From an uncultured Lachnospiraceae bacterium (GTDB taxonomy: Bacteria; Bacillota; Clostridia; Lachnospirales; Lachnospiraceae), in NCBI GenBank assembly GCA_902782815.1, contig CACZOS010000114.1, positions 1 through 7,276 on the forward strand: a stretch of 7,276 nucleotides of DNA, in the 5' to 3' direction. Numbering within the stretch: position 1 is the stretch's first letter; each line of letters begins with the position of its first letter. The position numbers were made by a program, and so were the translations under genes. Shown here in pieces: positions 1 to 6,201 of the stretch. The notes below the pieces were generated by a model. It searched no databases. It was not told the origin of the DNA and was given only the letters and a program-made list of their open reading frames with translations.

Positions 1-828
1 AAGATGCCCATGATGGCAGTATATTCCTACTATGCCTACAATCATTTTTACAATGATTCCACCTTTGTGGTCCGCCCTCCCCGGGAAGACTATTCCACTG
101 CCGAAAACATCCTCTATATGTTAAGGGAGGACGGCAAGTTTACCAAACTTGAGGCCATGGTCCTGGATATAGCCCTTGTGCTTCATGCGGACCACGGCGG
201 AGGTAACAACTCTACCTTCACCAACCATGTGGTTACCACCTCCGGAACAGACACCTATTCTTCCGTGGCGGCTTCCATGTCCTCCCTGAAAGGCCCCCGG
301 CACGGTGGAGCCAATCTTAAGGTCATGCAGATGTTTGATGACATCAAAGCTCACTGTCCGGATTACACAGACAAAAAGGCTCTTTCCGACTATCTGACAA
401 AGATCATGGAGGGGGAGGCCTTTGACCGGAGCGGCCTGATCTATGGTATGGGTCATGCCGTATATACTCTATCAGATCCCCGGGAGGTTATCCTGAAACA
501 GGCAGCCAAACGTCTGTCCGTCGAACTGGGATGTGAGGAGGAATTTCTTCTCTACGACCGGGTGGAGACGATATCCAAAAACCTCATTACAAAAAAACGT
601 CATCTTTTCAAACCCATCTGCGCCAACGTGGACTTCTACAGCGGGTTCGTCTATTCCATTCTGGGCATTCCCAGAGCCCTTTATACGCCGATCTTCGCCA
701 TATCCCGTATAGCCGGATGGAGCGCTCACCGGCTGGAAGAACTGATCAACAACGGAAAGATCATCCGACCGGCATACCGCTATATCGGTCACCATGTACC
801 CTATGTTTCCCTGGATGACCGCAAATAA
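1..828 (+). CDS. Citrate synthase (si-type), C-terminal ~275 residues; 5' end outside window
   Basis: Condenses acetyl-CoA and oxaloacetate to citrate in the cytoplasm. In clostridia this usually feeds 2-oxoglutarate/glutamate synthesis rather than a full TCA cycle (family knowledge). The frame is open from base 1, so about 150-180 residues are missing upstream; the ATG at base 4 is internal. Hallmarks seen: LHADHG (His, bases 184-186), GPRHGGAN with the oxaloacetate-binding/catalytic His (301-303), GMGHAVY with the second active-site His (454-456) followed by DPR, NVDFYSG with the catalytic Asp (631-633), and SRIAGWSAH with a substrate-binding Arg (706-708). The Ala after the His in GMGHAVY replaces the Arg of Escherichia coli GltA, but Ala is also found there in eukaryotic citrate synthases, so I see no sign of inactivation. 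A 2-methylcitrate synthase activity cannot be excluded. The gene ends in TAA just before a strong hairpin terminator. Confidence 0.95.
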   Translation, partial: KMPMMAVYSYYAYNHFYNDSTFVVRPPREDYSTAENILYMLREDGKFTKLEAMVLDIALVLHADHGGGNNSTFTNHVVTTSGTDTYSSVAASMSSLKGPRHGGANLKVMQMFDDIKAHCPDYTDKKALSDYLTKIMEGEAFDRSGLIYGMGHAVYTLSDPREVILKQAAKRLSVELGCEEEFLLYDRVETISKNLITKKRHLFKPICANVDFYSGFVYSILGIPRALYTPIFAISRIAGWSAHRLEELINNGKIIRPAYRYIGHHVPYVSLDDRK

Positions 829-834
829 TCCTTT

Positions 835-890
835 AAAAAAGAAGTAGTTATTTATATTTGATATTTATATAAATAACTACTTCTTTTTTT
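835..890. terminator. Bidirectional Rho-independent terminator between convergent genes
   Basis: Perfect 23-bp inverted repeat: arms 835-857 and 867-889, loop 858-866. The outer part of each arm is an A or T run, so the transcript from either strand ends in a U tract. The stem is AT-rich but long. It begins 6 bases after the citrate synthase stop. The annotated stop of the convergent HAD gene (889-891) touches the other arm. If that gene's frameshift is corrected, its stop moves to 908-910, leaving a normal 18-base gap to the hairpin. Confidence 0.9.
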
Positions 891-1755
891 ATTTTCTTCT
901 ATTCTTTTCAAGCCTGTATAGAAAAAAAGTCCATAAGAAAACAGGCAACAGACTCTTCTTTACTTGGTCCGATAATAAGATCAGCGGCCCTTTACATCTT
1001 TCCGATGCATTATCTACCGCGATACCGAGACCGGCCATGTCCAGCATTTCACTGTCATTATCTCCGTCACCAAAGGCAATCACCTGATCAGGTCCGAAGC
1101 CCAGCCGGCCGGCCAGTTCTTTTATTCCTCTGTGTTTACCCGACAGAGTGTGGGAGATTTCTATCAGATGGGGAACACTGGTGGTCAGGTAAATACCGGG
1201 GAACTTTCCTTTTATCATTTCCGATACTTTATCTCTTGCAGGCGGAGGCAGGATTACATCCAAAGCCTCCAGGCGGTTCCTGTTTTCCCGGATAAAGTCC
1301 CGGATGTCCGGCACAGGCATTCTGGTACTCTGAACATATCTTTTCTCGATCTCCCCCGGGATGCCGAAATCAGCAGGTTCATCAAAATAGGCCTGTGAAG
1401 TATAAGCCTGTCCTTCCACAAAACACTCGAAAGTTACCGGTTCTCTCCTCTCCTGCAGAAAAGCCAGGAGTGCCCCGGCAAAATCTTCTCTGAGACAATG
1501 ACGGATGATGGCTTTATTTTCTGACAAGTCATATACGGCTGCCCCGTTGGATACCACCACATAGCGGATACCGGGAAAAGAGGTGACGGATTCAGGCAGG
1601 GAACAGAATGATCTTCCCGTGCAGGGAATTACCTCTATACCTCTCTCCATCAGAGTCCGGAGGCAGAACCCGGTTTTTTCGGAAATGGATTTGTCCGGCA
1701 TGAGCAAAGTATGGTCCAGGTCGGAACAGATTGCCCGGAATCCTTTGTTCTCCAC
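889..1755 (-). CDS. Cof-type HAD-IIB family phosphatase with frameshifted C-terminus
   Basis: Predicted cytoplasmic Mg2+-dependent hydrolase of phosphorylated metabolites (sugar phosphates, FMN or PLP in related proteins); the substrate is unknown. Numbered from my chosen start (288 aa), HAD motif I is CSDLDHTLL (nucleophile Asp12, acid Asp14), motif II CTGRS (Thr46), motif III Lys in SGKHRG (near 205) and motif IV FGDGDNDSEML (about 228-238). The C2-type cap lies between motifs II and III. I prefer the GTG at 1755 because AGGGGTGA (1768-1761) lies 5 bases upstream; the in-frame GTG at 1764 is inside that site. Up to AVDNASERCK the protein is typical. After that the annotated frame gives an odd hydrophobic/basic tail, whereas the -1 frame gives AADLIIGPSKEESVACF and stops at 908-910. 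A one-base loss in the G run at 988-990 is likely. All catalytic motifs precede it, so the product may keep partial function. Confidence 0.85.
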   Translation of the reverse strand: MENKGFRAICSDLDHTLLMPDKSISEKTGFCLRTLMERGIEVIPCTGRSFCSLPESVTSFPGIRYVVVSNGAAVYDLSENKAIIRHCLREDFAGALLAFLQERREPVTFECFVEGQAYTSQAYFDEPADFGIPGEIEKRYVQSTRMPVPDIRDFIRENRNRLEALDVILPPPARDKVSEMIKGKFPGIYLTTSVPHLIEISHTLSGKHRGIKELAGRLGFGPDQVIAFGDGDNDSEMLDMAGLGIAVDNASERCKGPLILLSDQVKKSLLPVFLWTFFLYRLEKNRRK

Positions 1756-1760
1756 AACTG

Positions 1761-1768
1761 TCACCCCT
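1761..1768 (-). promoter_or_regulatory. Ribosome binding site of the HAD gene, overlapping the ATPase stop codon
   Basis: The minus strand reads AGGGGTGA, one mismatch from the AGGAGGTGA consensus, followed by CAGTT and GTG at 1755. The TGA inside this site (1763-1761) is the stop codon of the upstream ATPase gene, so ribosomes finishing the ATPase are placed on the HAD start. This is why I chose GTG 1755 over GTG 1764. Confidence 0.65.
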
Positions 1769-2543
1769 GAGAATACCGGGAAAGAAAGCTCTTGGTCCTT
1801 TCCTGCCGGGGATTCTCGATCAGCTGGCGGGCAGGGCCCTGCTCGACGATCACTCCGTCATCCATAAAGATAATCTCGTCTGCCACGTCCCTGGCAAAGG
1901 CCATCTCATGGGTAACAATGATCATGGTGGTCTTTTTTTCCGCCAATCCCCGGATAACTCTTAAAACCTCACCGGTAAGCTCGGGGTCCAAAGCCGAGGT
2001 GGGTTCATCAAAACACAGAATGTCCGGCTGCAGGGCCAAGGCCCTGGCTATGGCAACCCGCTGCTGCTGTCCTCCTGACAGCTGGTGGGGATAATGTCCT
2101 GCCCGGTCGGAAAGACCCATCTGGTCAAGCAGTTCCATTCCCCTTTGTTCGATTCTGGAAAACACCTCTCTTTTATTTGCCTTGGTCTCCGGTCTCTTTA
2201 AAGCGGAAAGCTTTTCCGCCAGAGTGACATTGCCCAGGGCAGTATACTGGGGGAAAAGATTAAATGCCTGAAATACCATGCCGAAATGAAGGCGTTTTTT
2301 CAGCAGGTTGCGGTCGTTTAAGACCGTCTCCCCTGCCTTGAAGAGAGTTTCTCCCTTGACAATAATTTCACCACGGTCCGCAGTTTCCAGAAAGTTCAGA
2401 CACCGCAGGAGGGTGGTCTTGCCCGAGCCGGAGGAGCCGATGATGGAAAGGGCATGCCCCTGCTCAAGGGAAAAGCTGACATCCTTCAGTACTTTTGTGT
2501 GTCCGAAGCTCTTTTCAATATGATTCACTTCAAGAATTGCCAT
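1761..2543 (-). CDS. Polar amino-acid ABC transporter ATP-binding protein (GlnQ/HisP type)
   Basis: Cytoplasmic ATPase subunit that powers uptake by the permease encoded just upstream. All ABC motifs are present in its 260 aa: Walker A GSSGSGKTT (36-44, Lys42), Q-loop Gln92 in FQAFNLFPQ, signature LSGGQQQR (155-162), Walker B ILCFDEP (Asp179, catalytic Glu180), D-loop SALD (183-186) and switch His212. The FNLFPQYTALGNV and MIIVTHEMAFARDVAD segments are typical of the polar amino-acid (PAAT) subfamily. It starts with ATG after a near-perfect AGGAGGTGA (2556-2548). That site overlaps the permease stop (2557-2555), with only 11 bases between the genes, so the two are cotranscribed and probably coupled. 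Length is slightly above the usual 240-250 aa because of an insertion around 112-130 (KLSALKRPETKANKREVFSR). Confidence 0.95.
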   Translation of the reverse strand: MAILEVNHIEKSFGHTKVLKDVSFSLEQGHALSIIGSSGSGKTTLLRCLNFLETADRGEIIVKGETLFKAGETVLNDRNLLKKRLHFGMVFQAFNLFPQYTALGNVTLAEKLSALKRPETKANKREVFSRIEQRGMELLDQMGLSDRAGHYPHQLSGGQQQRVAIARALALQPDILCFDEPTSALDPELTGEVLRVIRGLAEKKTTMIIVTHEMAFARDVADEIIFMDDGVIVEQGPARQLIENPRQERTKSFLSRYSQG

Positions 2544-2554
2544 CTTTTCACCTC

Positions 2555-3211
2555 CTAACGGAAATAATCCAGTTTTTTCTCAATGGCATTAAAGATAAGC
2601 GTCAGTATGCCCACAAACAGAAGATAAAAAACACCCGTATAGAAAAGGGGCCAGGTGATACCGGAGGACTTCATAAAGGAATACCCGGAGAATGTCAGTT
2701 CGTAAGCCGCGATGATCCTGGCCAGGGAAGTATCTTTTACCAGGGTGATGATCTCATTTGACATGGGCGGAACGATCCGTTTGATCATCTGAAGAAGAGT
2801 GATATTCCAGAATATCTCCCACTTCGACATACCCAGCACCTGCCCTGCCTCTCTCTGCCCGACGGGGACACCCTCGATTCCTCCCCGGAAAATGACCGAA
2901 AAATAGCAGGCGTAATTAATGGTGAACGCCACCACCGTTGCCGTGATTCTTCCGGCCTCATTTCCTCTCCAGATATTATGACCCAGCCAAAGCCCCGGTC
3001 CGTAAAAGATGATGATCAGCTGAAGCATCAGAGGAGTTCCCCGGATGATCCATACAAAGATCTCGATGATATAACGGACAGGTTTCCATTTGCTCCTGGA
3101 AAGGATACCCAGCAGCAGTCCGATGGGCAGGGCGAAAAGCAATGTGAGGATGAAAATACGGAAGGTAGTCCAGAGTCCTCCCAGCAATTGATAGGTAACA
3201 CTCCAAAACAT
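2555..3211 (-). CDS. Amino-acid ABC transporter permease (HisM/GlnP family)
   Basis: Membrane subunit of a polar amino-acid-type importer, 218 aa, which is the normal family length. Hydrophobic segments lie at about 14-38, 48-72, 89-110 and 188-208, with a further possible one near 150-175; the family usually has five. The family motif RGTPLMLQL is at 57-65. The EAA loop that docks on the ATPase runs from E121 (EAGQVLGMSKWEIFW) through G127 to P148, followed by N152 and LVKDTSLA. The usual EAA is EAG here, a mild change. The ATG at 3211 has AAGGAG (3224-3219) seven bases upstream. Only one permease gene is present, so a homodimeric channel is likely. It is the first gene after an intrinsic terminator, so its expression should be lower than that of the binding protein. 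Confidence 0.93.
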   Translation of the reverse strand: MFWSVTYQLLGGLWTTFRIFILTLLFALPIGLLLGILSRSKWKPVRYIIEIFVWIIRGTPLMLQLIIIFYGPGLWLGHNIWRGNEAGRITATVVAFTINYACYFSVIFRGGIEGVPVGQREAGQVLGMSKWEIFWNITLLQMIKRIVPPMSNEIITLVKDTSLARIIAAYELTFSGYSFMKSSGITWPLFYTGVFYLLFVGILTLIFNAIEKKLDYFR

Positions 3212-3224
3212 AGCAGTTCTCCTT

Positions 3225-3275
3225 AAAAAAGAAAGGCTGTCGCTTCCCTGGGAAATTCCTGCGCAGCGACAGCCT
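3225..3275 (-). terminator. Intercistronic terminator/attenuator between binding-protein and permease genes
   Basis: Perfect 11-bp inverted repeat, AGGCTGTCGCT at 3234-3244 pairing with 3265-3275, with a 20-base loop. Read on the minus strand, the stem is followed by TTTCTTTTTT (3234-3225), a classic intrinsic terminator. It lies about 80 bases after the binding-protein stop. The permease ribosome binding site (3224-3219) starts directly after the T run. Partial read-through would give more binding protein than membrane subunits, a common arrangement for ABC importers. No alternative antiterminator pairing was identified by eye. Confidence 0.8.
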
Positions 3276-3354
3276 AAATCATCAGTTTCTATGAATCAGA
3301 TCAAAAATACAAGTCAGTATAAACAAAACATCCGGTATTCCGGGTGCCGGGTCC

Positions 3355-4170
3355 TTACTCGGCGGGGACTACGACAACCTGTGCGTTATTGCAGTAGGGG
3401 TTGGAACAGGACATGGCGGAAGTAACCTCATCAGTAAGAGTCATACCGTTCCATACAACGTCGATGTTCTTGGAATCCAGTTCCATGATCTTGTTATCCC
3501 AGTCGATCTCCACGAACTCCACTTCAACACCCAGCTCTTCGCCGACAATCTTGGCCATATCGGCATCAAAACCGATCCATTCACCTTTGTCATCCTTGTA
3601 ATCCATGGGGGCAAAATCAGTGATTCCCACTACCAGTTTGCCCTTTGCCTTGATGGCTTCCACATCGCTGTCGGACCCGGATGCTTCATAAGTGCATTCC
3701 GGCTGATCAACCAATGCTTCCTGCACACCGTACTGGGTAGCGATCTCCTGCAGTGTACCGTCAGAAAAAGTGGTATAGAGAACCTGGTTGATAAAGGAAG
3801 CGAGATCGGAACCTTTACGGCAGCCGACACCGTATTCTTCGGTGGTCAGCTCATCGGTGTGGACGAGATCCGGATAACTTGTTCCCTCTCCGATCATGGC
3901 ACCGGCCATGAGAAGGTCGATGATGGCTGCATCCGATGTGCCGGACTGTACTTCCATCAGGGCGTCTGCCTGTGATGCCACTTCATTGACCTCAAAGCCA
4001 TTCTCTTCAGCTGCTGCGGCACCGGCGGAACCGGCCTCAACTGCGTAGACCATGGAAGAGTCGGAAGCTGCTTCGGTGGAGGGTTCTGCCTTCTGACCCG
4101 AGCCACATCCGGTGAGGGCAAGGCCCAGGATCATAAACCCGCTTAATAAAACTGCCAATCTTTTTTTCAT
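3355..4170 (-). CDS. Amino-acid-type ABC transporter solute-binding lipoprotein, apparently circularly permuted
   Basis: Extracytoplasmic ligand receptor of the importer, 271 aa. The signal peptide has MKKR, a hydrophobic core and lipobox LTGC (Cys22, lipidated), then a Ser/Glu/Ala-rich spacer to about 40. The family-3 binding-protein fold follows in swapped order. Residues 41-115 (VYAVEAGSAG, SGTSDAAIID, EEYGVGCRKG) match the normal second lobe. Residues 120-152 (SFINQVLYTTFSDGTLQEIA) match the normal C-terminal helices. A linker (157-176) leads to 177-271 (GKLVVGITDFAPM, WIGFDADMAK, WNGMTLTDE, NAQVVVVPAE), which normally opens the mature protein. The protein stops exactly at the interlobe hinge strand. 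The Arg usually following TxE in lobe 1 (Arg77 in HisJ) is Val249, so the ligand is uncertain. Four further cysteines (117, 159, 255, 260) are present. The ATG has AGGAGG five bases upstream. Function as a binding protein is confident; the ligand is unknown. Confidence 0.92.
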   Translation of the reverse strand: MKKRLAVLLSGFMILGLALTGCGSGQKAEPSTEAASDSSMVYAVEAGSAGAAAAEENGFEVNEVASQADALMEVQSGTSDAAIIDLLMAGAMIGEGTSYPDLVHTDELTTEEYGVGCRKGSDLASFINQVLYTTFSDGTLQEIATQYGVQEALVDQPECTYEASGSDSDVEAIKAKGKLVVGITDFAPMDYKDDKGEWIGFDADMAKIVGEELGVEVEFVEIDWDNKIMELDSKNIDVVWNGMTLTDEVTSAMSCSNPYCNNAQVVVVPAE

Positions 4171-4220
4171 GGTTTCCTCCTGTAAAATAATACTCTGTTT
4201 TAAAGCAATTTGCTTCTGTT

Positions 4221-4249
4221 ATAGTATCATATTAGCACAGTAAAGTAAA
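4221..4249 (-). promoter_or_regulatory. Putative sigma-A promoter of the binding-protein/transporter genes
   Basis: On the minus strand, TTTACT (4249-4244, 4/6 to the -35 consensus), a 17-base spacer and TACTAT (4226-4221, 4/6 to the -10 consensus) lie in an AT-rich 91-base gap upstream of the binding-protein ATG. Transcription would start about 45 bases before the start codon. No terminator is visible after the preceding flavoenzyme gene, so read-through from its promoter is also possible. Confidence 0.4.
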
Positions 4250-4261
4250 GAAGAAATGCCC

Positions 4262-6151
4262 TTAAATATTGATGATGGCATCCCTGGCCTCCCGCAGAGC
4301 ATCGATGGCTCTTCTGGCCTTTCTGGCATCCCCGATCACATACTGCTCTTTCGCCAGACCTTCCGAGAATGGCTGGAAAGCTCTGGATCCCAGAGCCAGG
4401 ACCACGGAATCAAATCCCCGCAGATCAAGGTTTTTCGTCCGCACACCATCCGCAAAGATCTCCTCCACCGGCTCGGACACATAGGTCTCCACCCCGTTTT
4501 CCGCAAAGCTTCTGAGGAGATAGATCCTGTGCTCACCGATAATGTCCTCGGCGATTACATCCTTGGCTTCCACAACGGAAACCCGGAATCCGCGTTCGGC
4601 CAGGAAATCCGCTGTCTCGCAGCCAACAAGGCCCGCTCCGATGACCAGAACCTTTTTTCCGCATTGCTTCCGCCCATCCAGCACATCCACGGCATCGATG
4701 GTGTTTTCGATACCGGTGATAGGCGGGCGAAGGGGTGTCGCTCCGGTGGCGATCACCAGAACATCCGGCTTTTCCCGGTGGATAAGTTCTTCCGTCACTT
4801 CCGTATTCCTGTGGATCCTGACTTTATATTTATCGCAAAGAACGATGAAACTGCGGAGGGCTGAGGTGATGTCACCCTTTCCGGGAGGAACGGCAGCCAG
4901 CCTCATCTGGCCTCCCAGCACATCCTGTTTCTCGTAAAGATCCACTTCATGTCCCTTGCGGGCCAGCTGCCAGGCAGTGAATAAGCCTCCGATCCCCCCG
5001 CCTGCGATCATGACCTTCTTTGGATTATCGGTCCTGTCGTCAAGATGGCTTTCATAGCCCACAAAAGGATTGACCAGACACTCGATGGGCTGGCCCACAA
5101 ACATATTTCCCACACATCCCTGGAGACAGCCTATACAGGGTGTGATTTCCTGGAAACGATTCCCGGCTGCCTTGTTCGGGAAATGGGGATCCGCGATGGA
5201 CTGCCTTCCCATGGCGATCATATCCGCATATCCTTTTTTGATCACCAGTTCCGGAAGGAAGGGATCATTGTACCGTCCCACCGTGATCACCGGGATATCC
5301 ACCACATCCTTGATCTTCTTCACATGATCAAGATTAAATCCCTGATGGATACAGGAAGGTGCCCACATATACTCATCCTTAAGATGTATACTCCTGGATA
5401 CATCAATGGCATCAATACCGGCCTCCTCCAGCCAGGCGGCAATTGCCTGAGCATCCTCGACAGTGATCCCGCCCAGAGTCTCATCGCTGCTGTTTATCCT
5501 GGCAAGGAGGGCAATATTATGGCCTACCTTGCTCCGGATATTGTCGATGATCAGCCTGGGGAGGCGCATCCTGTTTTCAAAGCATCCGCCAAATTCATCG
5601 AGGCGTTTATTGGTCTGGGGGGAAATGAAACTGGAAACCAGATAACCATGGGCCATGTGAATCTCCACAGCATCCACCCCTGCTTTCTTTGCTCTGACTG
5701 CCGCGTCGCCGTAGAGCTCCACCAGGTCGTAGATCTGTTCTCTTGTCATCTCCAGAGGAATATCCTTATTGCAGGAAGCCTGCACCCTGGAGGCGGATTT
5801 GAGGGGATGACCTGCTGCTTTGGCGCTTCCCTCCGGCCCTGCCTGCTGAAGCTGGACCATAATCTTTGCCCCGTATGTATGACAGGCATCCGCAGTACGC
5901 CTCAGGGCATCGATCTGGCTGTCATCGAACAGACAGTGTTTTCTGGGCCCTCCCTTGGCTGTGGGGTCTATAACAGTGGCCTCCACGGTGATCAGGCCGA
6001 AGCCTCCTTTGGCTCTCTCACGGTAATAAGCCAGGGACCGGTCACTCAGCTCCCCTGAGGCAATGGCATAGTTGTTGGACATGGGCGGAACCATGTAACG
6101 GTTGTTGACGGTCATGGGACCGATCTTTAACGGCTGATACATATACTTCAT
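4262..6151 (-). CDS. NADH:flavin oxidoreductase / 2-enoate reductase-like enzyme (FMN, 4Fe-4S, FAD)
   Basis: Cytoplasmic multi-cofactor flavoenzyme of the old-yellow-enzyme superfamily that includes 2-enoate reductase, 2,4-dienoyl-CoA reductase, trimethylamine dehydrogenase and bile-acid BaiCD/BaiH. It likely uses NAD(P)H to reduce a C=C bond of an unsaturated acid or thioester; the substrate is unknown. Residues are numbered from GTG 6154 (630 aa). The TIM-barrel FMN domain spans about 1-350, with active-site segment HMAHGYLVSSFISP (His166, His169, Tyr171) and FGGCFENRMRLPRLI. The 4Fe-4S ligands are C340, C343, C347 and C359 (CX2CX3CX11C). An FAD dinucleotide motif GGGIGG is at 385-390, and the NAD(P)H-binding VIGAGLVG is at 504-511 inside the second Rossmann fold. 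The C-terminus YVIGDARKARRAIDAL closes the FAD site. I chose ATG 6151 (629 aa) because AAGGAG (6164-6159) is 7 bases from it, against 4 bases from GTG 6154. Length is typical (about 640-670 aa) and it appears intact. Confidence 0.93.
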   Translation of the reverse strand: MKYMYQPLKIGPMTVNNRYMVPPMSNNYAIASGELSDRSLAYYRERAKGGFGLITVEATVIDPTAKGGPRKHCLFDDSQIDALRRTADACHTYGAKIMVQLQQAGPEGSAKAAGHPLKSASRVQASCNKDIPLEMTREQIYDLVELYGDAAVRAKKAGVDAVEIHMAHGYLVSSFISPQTNKRLDEFGGCFENRMRLPRLIIDNIRSKVGHNIALLARINSSDETLGGITVEDAQAIAAWLEEAGIDAIDVSRSIHLKDEYMWAPSCIHQGFNLDHVKKIKDVVDIPVITVGRYNDPFLPELVIKKGYADMIAMGRQSIADPHFPNKAAGNRFQEITPCIGCLQGCVGNMFVGQPIECLVNPFVGYESHLDDRTDNPKKVMIAGGGIGGLFTAWQLARKGHEVDLYEKQDVLGGQMRLAAVPPGKGDITSALRSFIVLCDKYKVRIHRNTEVTEELIHREKPDVLVIATGATPLRPPITGIENTIDAVDVLDGRKQCGKKVLVIGAGLVGCETADFLAERGFRVSVVEAKDVIAEDIIGEHRIYLLRSFAENGVETYVSEPVEEIFADGVRTKNLDLRGFDSVVLALGSRAFQPFSEGLAKEQYVIGDARKARRAIDALREARDAIINI

Positions 6152-6158
6152 CACGTGT

Positions 6159-6164
6159 CTCCTT
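6159..6164 (-). promoter_or_regulatory. Ribosome binding site deciding the flavoenzyme start
   Basis: The minus strand reads AAGGAG, then ACACGTG, then ATG (6151-6149). The spacing to ATG is 7 bases, while the in-frame GTG at 6154 has only 4. I therefore place the start at the ATG. Confidence 0.6.
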
Positions 6165-6198
6165 ATCTTTTTATGTAATTTAAATCTTTATATGTAAT
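6165..6198. repeat. 15-bp direct repeat pair in the flavoenzyme leader
   Basis: ATCTTTTTATGTAAT at 6165-6179 and ATCTTTATATGTAAT at 6184-6198 differ at one base and start 19 bp apart. They lie between the predicted -10 box (6207-6202) and the ribosome binding site (6164-6159) of the flavoenzyme gene, so they cover the transcription start and 5' leader. The near two-turn spacing would suit a dimeric or tandem DNA-binding regulator, but chance similarity in AT-rich DNA is possible. Confidence 0.55.
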
Positions 6199-6201
6199 CA
6201 T

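Noticed and set aside
451..468. Apparent active-site change GMGHAVY (Ala for Arg) in citrate synthase
   Set aside because: The catalytic His and the following DPR are kept, and Ala occurs at this place in eukaryotic citrate synthases, so it is normal family variation.
985..996. Programmed -1 ribosomal frameshift in the HAD gene
   Set aside because: The in-phase sequence TGT AAA GGG CCG does not form a canonical slippery heptamer and no stimulatory structure was recognised. A one-base deletion or sequencing error is simpler.
3325..3357. CCGG-rich small hairpins just after the binding-protein stop codon
   Set aside because: The stems are 4 bp and lack a T tract. The real terminator is the 11-bp stem at 3234-3275.
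4256..4864. 202-codon plus-strand open frame opposite the 3' part of the flavoenzyme gene
   Set aside because: Antisense shadow; no family motif and no convincing ribosome site.
5045..6058. 337-codon plus-strand open frame opposite the flavoenzyme gene
   Set aside because: It lies wholly antisense to a gene with clear FMN, Fe-S and FAD motifs, has no recognisable domain, and its composition is what a mirrored coding frame gives.
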